Shown here one piece after another: positions 7,513 to 11,875 of a DNA stretch of 11,875 nucleotides. How positions within the stretch are numbered: the stretch's first letter is position 1; each line of letters begins with the position of its first letter. This DNA is from an uncultured Corynebacterium sp. (GTDB lineage Bacteria > Actinomycetota > Actinomycetes > Mycobacteriales > Mycobacteriaceae). A program made the position numbers and the translations under genes. The stretch covers positions 1-11,875 of the forward strand of contig CALZCR010000017.1 of the NCBI GenBank assembly GCA_945631445.1, in the 5' to 3' direction. A model generated the notes under the pieces. The model made no database searches and was not told where the DNA came from. It worked only from the letters and a program-made list of their open reading frames with translations.

Positions 7513-9456
7513 ATGTCTGGAACACCCGCCCGCCTCCTCATCGTCGGCGGCGGCCCCCGTGCCGCCGGGATCCTGGAACGCATCCAGGCCAACGTGGGGT
7601 TGCTGGCCGGCTCCCGACTGGACATCGACGTCGCCGACCCGCACGTGCCCGGCGCCGGCCGAATCTGGCGGCCCGACCAAAGCCCCATGCTGCTGATGAA
7701 CTCGCACGCCGAAGACGTCAGCGTGTTCACCGACGATTCCGTCGAGTGCGCCGGCCCCGCCCGCCCGGGCCCGGACCTGCACCAATGGGCCCGGTCCGTC
7801 AGCACCGGGGAGATCACCCTGCCGGACGTCGACGACGACCTACGCAAAGAAATAGCCGGGCTCCAACCGAAGTCCTTCGCTTCCCGACGCCTGCTCTCGC
7901 AGTACCTGAGCTGGTTTTACGCCACCACCGTCACCGGCTTCCCGGACTCTGTCACCGTCACCCCGCACACTCAGCTGGTCACCTCCGTCACCCCGGACGG
8001 GCGGGGCTACCGCGCGGAACTCGCCGACGGCACCGTGCTCGACGCCGACGCCGTGGTCCTCTCGCTCGGGCACACAGACGCCGCCGACAGCCCCCGGGCC
8101 AGCGCGCTGAGCGACTTCGCCGAACGTCACCGGCTGTTCTATTCTCCGCCGGCCCAGTCGCATGAACTGGACCTCTCCCCCGCCGGGGCCGGAGAGGACG
8201 TGCTGATCTCCGGCATGGGGCTGGCGTTCATCGACGTCATGTCCCAGCTCAGTGAAGGGCGCGGCGGCGTCTTCCACCCGGACCCGCGCCCGGGTGATCC
8301 GGATCGGCTGCGCTATCAGCCTTCCGGGCAGGAACCGCGGATGTGGGTGGGCTCCCGCCGCGGGGTGCCCTACCACTCCAAGATCACCGCTGAGCTGCGC
8401 GGGGAGTTTTCGCCCGCGATGACTTTCCTGACCCGCGACTACGTGGACGGCCTGCCTGGAGCCATCAACTTCCGCCGCGACCTGCTGCCGGTGATCACGG
8501 CGGAATGCGAGTACTTCGTCTACCGCGAAATCCTCACCGGCCATCCCGAGTGGTCCGCGATGGACTGGGCTGAGTTCGCACCCCGTTTCCGTGCCGCGGT
8601 GACCGCGGGCGTCGACCGTTCAGACCTGCTCGCCGAGGCGGTGCCGGACCCCCGGCTCCATCTGGACCTGGCCCGGCTGGACAAGCCTTTCGCCGGCGAG
8701 ATCTTCGCCACCCTCGCCGACGTCGAGGCGGCGCTCCTCGACTACGTCTCCGAAGACCTGCGCCTGGCCACCTCCGAAGACCACTCCGAGAAGCAGGCGC
8801 TGTTCCTGGCGATCCTGCACGTGCACATGCAGTTGGCGCGCATCGTGCCCCTCGAGAGGCTGGACGTCGACTCCCGGCAGGACTTCCCCGACCGGTGGCA
8901 GTCCTTCTTCAGCCTGCTCGACTCCGGCCCGCCGCCGCACCGGCTCCACCAGCTGCTCGCGCTGCACCGCGCCGGTCTGTTGCGGTTTCTGGGCCCCGGG
9001 GTGACGGTCACCGCGGACCCCGCTGCGGGGACGTTCACCGCCGTCAGCGCCCACTCGCCGCTGCGGGTCTCCGCCCGTAACTACATCGACGCCTTCTTGC
9101 CGCCCCAGGTCGTCGAAGGCACCGCCAATCCGCTGATCGCGCAGTTAATCGACGACGGGGTGGCGCGCGAAGAACGCGTGGTCTCCGCCGACGGCGACAC
9201 TGGCACCGGACGCCTGAGCATCGACGCCCGGTATCACTTGCTGCGTCCGGGCGGCGACGCGCACGAAAGGATCTGGGCGGCGGGGCCGACCAGCTCCGAA
9301 ATTCCGCTGGGCGCCTTTTCCCGACCGCACACCAACGCCGCGCCCTTCCAGCGCAACGACGCCATGGCCCGCGACATCCTGCGCTCTGTGCGCCCAGGCA
9401 CGGCCGGCGCCACACGGGACCGTCCGGTGCGGATCGCCGCCGGGGTCTGCCGCTGA
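7513..9456 (+). CDS. FAD/NAD(P)-binding protein of unknown function
   Basis: The 647-residue protein opens with a dinucleotide-binding fold, RLLIVGGGPRAAGILERI (7-24), where GGGPRA replaces the common GxGxxG, followed by the acidic end of strand two (DIDVADP, 37-43). MLLMNSHAEDVSVF (59-72) and ADAVVLSLGH (178-187) are typical of the NAD_binding_9 group, distant relatives of ornithine and lysine N-monooxygenases. A second glycine motif, LISGMGLAFIDVM (231-243), and GSRRGVPYHSK (280-290) may hold NAD(P)H. The C-terminus has IWAAGPTSSEIPLGAFSRPHTNAAPFQRNDAMA, closing the FAD site. I cannot assign a reaction. It is divergent from the transporter-monooxygenase operon and shares its regulatory region, which suggests a role in the same pathway, perhaps a further oxidation or a reductase function. 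The ATG at 7513 follows GGGGAAAGAGAG. Confidence 0.82.
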   Translation: MSGTPARLLIVGGGPRAAGILERIQANVGLLAGSRLDIDVADPHVPGAGRIWRPDQSPMLLMNSHAEDVSVFTDDSVECAGPARPGPDLHQWARSVSTGEITLPDVDDDLRKEIAGLQPKSFASRRLLSQYLSWFYATTVTGFPDSVTVTPHTQLVTSVTPDGRGYRAELADGTVLDADAVVLSLGHTDAADSPRASALSDFAERHRLFYSPPAQSHELDLSPAGAGEDVLISGMGLAFIDVMSQLSEGRGGVFHPDPRPGDPDRLRYQPSGQEPRMWVGSRRGVPYHSKITAELRGEFSPAMTFLTRDYVDGLPGAINFRRDLLPVITAECEYFVYREILTGHPEWSAMDWAEFAPRFRAAVTAGVDRSDLLAEAVPDPRLHLDLARLDKPFAGEIFATLADVEAALLDYVSEDLRLATSEDHSEKQALFLAILHVHMQLARIVPLERLDVDSRQDFPDRWQSFFSLLDSGPPPHRLHQLLALHRAGLLRFLGPGVTVTADPAAGTFTAVSAHSPLRVSARNYIDAFLPPQVVEGTANPLIAQLIDDGVAREERVVSADGDTGTGRLSIDARYHLLRPGGDAHERIWAAGPTSSEIPLGAFSRPHTNAAPFQRNDAMARDILRSVRPGTAGATRDRPVRIAAGVCR

Positions 9457-9464
9457 GGGTGCGA

Positions 9465-10037
9465 CTACTCGACGACGACCTCGTCGGCGTCGAGGGCCGC
9501 GGTCATCAGCTCGCGGAACTCTTCCTCGGCGGCGGCGCCGCTGACCAGCAGGCGGGTGTCCCCGGTGTCCGCGGCCCACAGGTCGCGCACCTCACCTTCC
9601 TCGGAAGAGTAGATTCGCACCTCCTGGCCGGCGATACTTTCCGTGCGTTCGAGCCCGCGGGGATCCGAGTCGACGCCGCGCACGGCGTCCTCGAGTTCCA
9701 CGCCCGTCTGAGTCAGCTGGAGGTAGCCTTCGTCGTCCGTGACCCAGCCGACCACGGTGGCCGGCTCGTCGGCGACCTGGGTGCGGCGAGCGGAGTTGGT
9801 GACCCACCCGTCGGGGTCCTCGGGCCTGACCAGCGGGAAGTCTGCGGCACGGGCCTCTAAGCCCAGGAACGCTTCCGCGTCCACTTCCTGCACCGGGCCA
9901 CCTTCTGGGGCGCCGGGACTATACGTGCACAAACCGGTGGGAAGGACGATGAGAAACATGAGCACCACGATGATGCCCATGGAAATGCCCATGTCCTTGC
10001 CACCCTGGAAGATCCGGGGTCTCTTCTCTGCAGCCAC
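9465..10037 (-). CDS. DUF4245 family membrane-anchored protein
   Basis: The 190-residue protein has the DUF4245 layout: a short basic cytoplasmic start ([13 protein letters not shown]), one membrane segment at about 17-37 ([20 protein letters not shown]), and an acidic extracytoplasmic domain with [20 protein letters not shown] (66-85), [16 protein letters not shown] and a C-terminal half like a small secreted domain. Cys37 follows the membrane segment, but TGLC is not a proper lipobox, so a plain membrane anchor is more likely. The function of the family is unknown; it is commonly found divergent from glpX in actinobacteria, as here and at M. tuberculosis Rv1100. I accept the GTG at 10037. 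It has no ribosome-binding site, but a -10-like CATACT ends 6 bp upstream, so the mRNA may be leaderless. Confidence 0.87.
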   Translation of the reverse strand: MAAEKRPRIFQGGKDMGISMGIIVVLMFLIVLPTGLCTYSPGAPEGGPVQEVDAEAFLGLEARAADFPLVRPEDPDGWVTNSARRTQVADEPATVVGWVTDDEGYLQLTQTGVELEDAVRGVDSDPRGLERTESIAGQEVRIYSSEEGEVRDLWAADTGDTRLLVSGAAAEEEFRELMTAALDADEVVVE

Positions 10038-10174
10038 GGGACAAGTATGGCATGCACCCGATCAGGGGCGGGAATCGGCGAGCGGCCCGGGCGCGGGTGG
10101 GGCCTTCCCGGCCGACCACCCCTGCATTCGGGCACCCCGCCTGCCGGTCAATCATCATACCTGTGCGGTTTTCC

Positions 10175-10188
10175 CCACCTTCGGGTGG
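10175..10188. other. Short hairpin with TTCG loop upstream of glpX
   Basis: CCACC (10175-10179) and GGTGG (10184-10188) are perfect inverted arms around TTCG, which as RNA on the plus strand is the very stable C(UUCG)G tetraloop. No T-tract follows. It lies in the 258-bp divergent region between the DUF4245 gene and glpX and could be in the glpX leader or be chance in GC-rich DNA. In the rest of that region I see no convincing promoter; CACAAT at 10220-10225 is the nearest -10-like sequence. Confidence 0.35.
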
Positions 10189-10295
10189 CTATGCGATGCG
10201 GTTTACCGAACAGAAGTGTCACAATAGACGAAGGCTTGGTTGGAGGAAACCACCCTCGCCATCAATACACCGCAGCACGTGCCAGGAGGCCACAC

Positions 10296-11312
10296 ATGAG
10301 TGACAGAAATATTCAGGTTCCGGACAGAAACCTCGCGATGGAACTCGTCCGAGTCACTGAGGCCGCGGCGCTCGCCTCCGGCCGCTGGGTCGGCCGCGGC
10401 AAGAAAAACGAGGGCGACGGCGCCGCCGTCGACGCCATGCGCCAGATGATCAACTCCGTCAACATGAACGGCGTCGTGGTCATTGGTGAAGGTGAAAAAG
10501 ACGAGGCGCCGATGCTCTACAACGGCGAAGAGGTCGGCACCGGCGACGGCGCCGAGGTAGACATCGCCGTCGACCCGGTCGACGGCACCACCCTGATGGC
10601 AGAGGGCCGGCCGAACGCGATCTCGGTGATCGCCGCCGCCGAACGCGGCTCCATGTACGACCCCTCGGCCGTGTTCTACATGAACAAGCTCGCCGTCGGT
10701 CCCGAAGCCGCCGGACTGGTCGACATCCAGGCTCCCGTGGCCCACAACATCCAGGTCGTGGCCAAAGCCAAGGGAATTGACACCGACGAGGTCATCGTCG
10801 TGGTCCTCGACCGCCCCCGCCACACCGACCTGATCCGCGACATCCGCGAGGCCGGAGCCAAGGTCCGTCTGATCTCCGACGGCGACGTCGCCGGCGCCGT
10901 CGCGGCCGCTCAATCCTCCTCCGCCAACTCCGTCGACCTCATGATGGGCATCGGCGGCACCCCGGAGGGCATCATCACCGCCTGCGCCATGAAGGCCATG
11001 GGCGGCGAGATCCAGGGCGTCCTGGCCCCCGTCGACGACGCCGAGGCCGCCCGCGCCCGCGACGCCGGCCACGAGCTGGACCGCGTGCTGCTCACCAACG
11101 ACCTCGTCAACTCCGACAACACCTACTTCGCGGCGACCGGCCTGACCAACGGCGACATGCTGCGCGGCGTCTCCTACCGCGCCAGCGGCGCCACCACGCG
11201 TTCGCTGGTGATGCGCTCGAAGTCCGGCACCATCCGTCACATCGAGTCGCGCCACGAGCTGTCCAAGCTGCAGGAGTACTCGGCCATCGACTACTCTCCG
11301 CCGACCAAATAA
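10296..11312 (+). CDS. glpX: Class II fructose-1,6-bisphosphatase
   Basis: The 338-residue cytosolic enzyme hydrolyses fructose 1,6-bisphosphate to fructose 6-phosphate, the committed step of gluconeogenesis. It needs a divalent metal and belongs to the lithium-sensitive phosphatase superfamily. Metal-binding and catalytic motifs are present: [18 protein letters not shown] (62-79), [13 protein letters not shown] (92-104, with Asp93 and Asp96), LDRPRH (171-176), LISDGDVA (192-199) and [21 protein letters not shown] (about 217-237). The length fits the family (about 330-340). Longer in-frame openings run back to 10047, but the ATG at 10296 has AGGAGG at 10284-10289 and gives the usual short N-terminus before [15 protein letters not shown]. 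It is divergent from DUF4245 and followed after 152 bp by fumC, the order also seen in mycobacteria. Confidence 0.97.
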   Translation: MSDRNIQVPDRNLAMELVRVTEAAALASGRWVGRGKKNEGDGAAVDAMRQMINSVNMNGVVVIGEGEKDEAPMLYNGEEVGTGDGAEVDIAVDPVDGTTLMAEGRPNAISVIAAAERGSMYDPSAVFYMNKLAVGPEAAGLVDIQAPVAHNIQVVAKAKGIDTDEVIVVVLDRPRHTDLIRDIREAGAKVRLISDGDVAGAVAAAQSSSANSVDLMMGIGGTPEGIITACAMKAMGGEIQGVLAPVDDAEAARARDAGHELDRVLLTNDLVNSDNTYFAATGLTNGDMLRGVSYRASGATTRSLVMRSKSGTIRHIESRHELSKLQEYSAIDYSPPTK

Positions 11313-11334
11313 CAAACCCCGCCCCTCCCTCGGG

Positions 11335-11366
11335 TACCCCCGCCCCGGTTCGCCCGAACGGGGGTA
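11335..11366 (+). terminator. GC-rich hairpin after glpX, possible terminator
   Basis: TACCCCC (11335-11341) and GGGGGTA (11360-11366) are perfect inverted arms. Inside, GTTC (11348-11351) pairs with GAAC (11356-11359) around GCCC. CCCC at 11343-11346 could compete for the right arm. It begins 22 bp past the glpX stop. There is no T-tract after it, and a -10-like CATACT follows at 11370, so it may be a weak terminator or part of the fumC control region. Confidence 0.45.
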
Positions 11367-11400
11367 GGCCATACTTGGAGGAGAGGATGTTTGGCCCTCA

Positions 11401-11421
11401 CGGCCGGGGAGACACCGGCCG
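11401..11421 (+). other. Hairpin in the fumC leader
   Basis: CGGCCGG (11401-11407) and CCGGCCG (11415-11421) form a perfect 7-bp all-GC stem with a 7-nt GGAGACA loop. It ends 43 nt before the fumC ATG. If transcription starts near 11380 (after CATACT at 11370-11375), the hairpin is in the mRNA leader, where it could affect stability or translation. The purine-rich loop resembles a ribosome-binding sequence, but no open reading frame uses it. Confidence 0.45.
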
Positions 11422-11464
11422 CTCATTTCACGACAGTCCCCAACTGATGAAGGTGGTTTAACAG

Positions 11465-11875
11465 ATGACTGATCAGGAATTCCGCATCGAACATGACACT
11501 ATGGGTGAGGTCAAAGTTCCGGCCGACGCCCTGTGGCGCGCGCAGACGCAGCGCGCTGTGGACAACTTCCCGATCTCCGGCCGCGGCCTCGAGGCCGCCC
11601 AGATCCGTGCCCTCGGCCTGTTGAAGGCGGCCTGTGCGCAGGTCAACAAGGACTCCGGCGCCCTGGACGCGGAGCAGGCGGACGCCATCGTGGCCGCCGG
11701 CAAGGAGATCGGCGAAGGCACCTACGACGCCGAATTCCCGATCGACGTCTTCCAGACCGGCTCCGGCACTTCGTCGAACATGAACACCAACGAGGTCATC
11801 GCCTCCCTGGCCAAGCAGAACGGCGTTGAGGTCCACCCCAACGACCACGTCAACATGGGGCAGTCCTCCAACGAC
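11465..11875 (+). CDS. fumC: Class II fumarate hydratase, 5' part
   Basis: This is the iron-independent fumarase of the TCA cycle, interconverting fumarate and malate as a cytosolic homotetramer. The first 137 residues are present; the gene continues past the right edge. The start [18 protein letters not shown] (7-24), the substrate-site [14 protein letters not shown] (98-111) and [14 protein letters not shown] (124-137) match the class II fumarase/aspartase superfamily, and the wording is closest to fumarase. Aspartase is less likely given the glpX-fum order shared with M. tuberculosis. The catalytic SS loop near the GSS signature lies outside the window. The ATG at 11465 follows AAGGTGG (11450-11456) with about 8 nt spacing. 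An upstream in-frame ATG at 11447 hits a stop after four codons. Confidence 0.95.
   Translation, partial: MTDQEFRIEHDTMGEVKVPADALWRAQTQRAVDNFPISGRGLEAAQIRALGLLKAACAQVNKDSGALDAEQADAIVAAGKEIGEGTYDAEFPIDVFQTGSGTSSNMNTNEVIASLAKQNGVEVHPNDHVNMGQSSND

Noticed and set aside
10237..10252. TGGTT-N6-AACCA inverted repeat upstream of glpX
   Set aside because: Only 5-bp arms, with no match to an operator I know; expected by chance at this length.
10047..10295. N-terminal extension of GlpX by up to 83 codons
   Set aside because: It is unlike any part of the family, and AGGAGG is correctly placed before the ATG at 10296.
10203..11426. 407-codon open frame antisense to glpX
   Set aside because: GlpX on the other strand is full length with intact motifs; the antisense product is low-complexity Gly/Val/Asp-rich with no family resemblance.
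11447..11461. Five-codon mini-frame (ATG AAG GTG GTT TAA) just before fumC
   Set aside because: It overlaps the fumC ribosome-binding site and has no site of its own; most likely chance.

Overview
The window is high-GC actinobacterial DNA, most likely from a Corynebacterium. The evidence is the gene block ispH / xseA-xseB / DUF4245 / glpX-fumC, the corynebacterial wording of XseA and GlpX, and a perfect copy of the corynebacterial McbR operator. The species cannot be named from the sequence alone.

Layout. Positions 1-376 (-) hold the 5' part of ispH (isoprenoid synthesis), which runs off the left edge. A 122-bp divergent promoter region separates it from xseA (499-1752, +) and xseB (1800-2066, +), the two subunits of exonuclease VII. 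An accessory block follows at 2081-9456. A five-gene operon reads leftward from 7334: a polar amino-acid-type ABC transporter (permease, ATPase, lipoprotein binding protein) and then two dissimilar luciferase-like flavin monooxygenases. A divergent gene (7513-9456, +) encodes a 647-residue FAD/NAD(P)-binding protein. The chromosomal backbone resumes with a DUF4245 membrane-anchored protein (9465-10037, -), divergent from glpX (10296-11312, +, gluconeogenic fructose-1,6-bisphosphatase). The 5' part of fumC (11465 onward, +, fumarase) runs off the right edge. No intergenic gap exceeds 300 bp; the longest is the 258 bp before glpX. I saw no tRNA, rRNA, IS element or CRISPR array.

Main point. The six accessory genes look like one sulfur-regulated uptake and oxidation module. 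Their shared divergent promoter region carries a perfect TAGAC-N6-GTCTA box, the motif known for McbR, the repressor of sulfur and methionine genes in C. glutamicum. From this I infer that the module scavenges sulfur from an organosulfur compound, plausibly an S-substituted cysteine or other sulfur-containing amino acid. The transporter would import it, the flavin monooxygenases would cleave it oxidatively, and the FAD protein would support or extend the chemistry. The layout recalls the B. subtilis ytmI-tcyJKLMN-ytmO-ytnJ type of cluster. The substrate is not shown by the sequence. No dedicated flavin reductase is visible, and the FAD protein has no function I can name.
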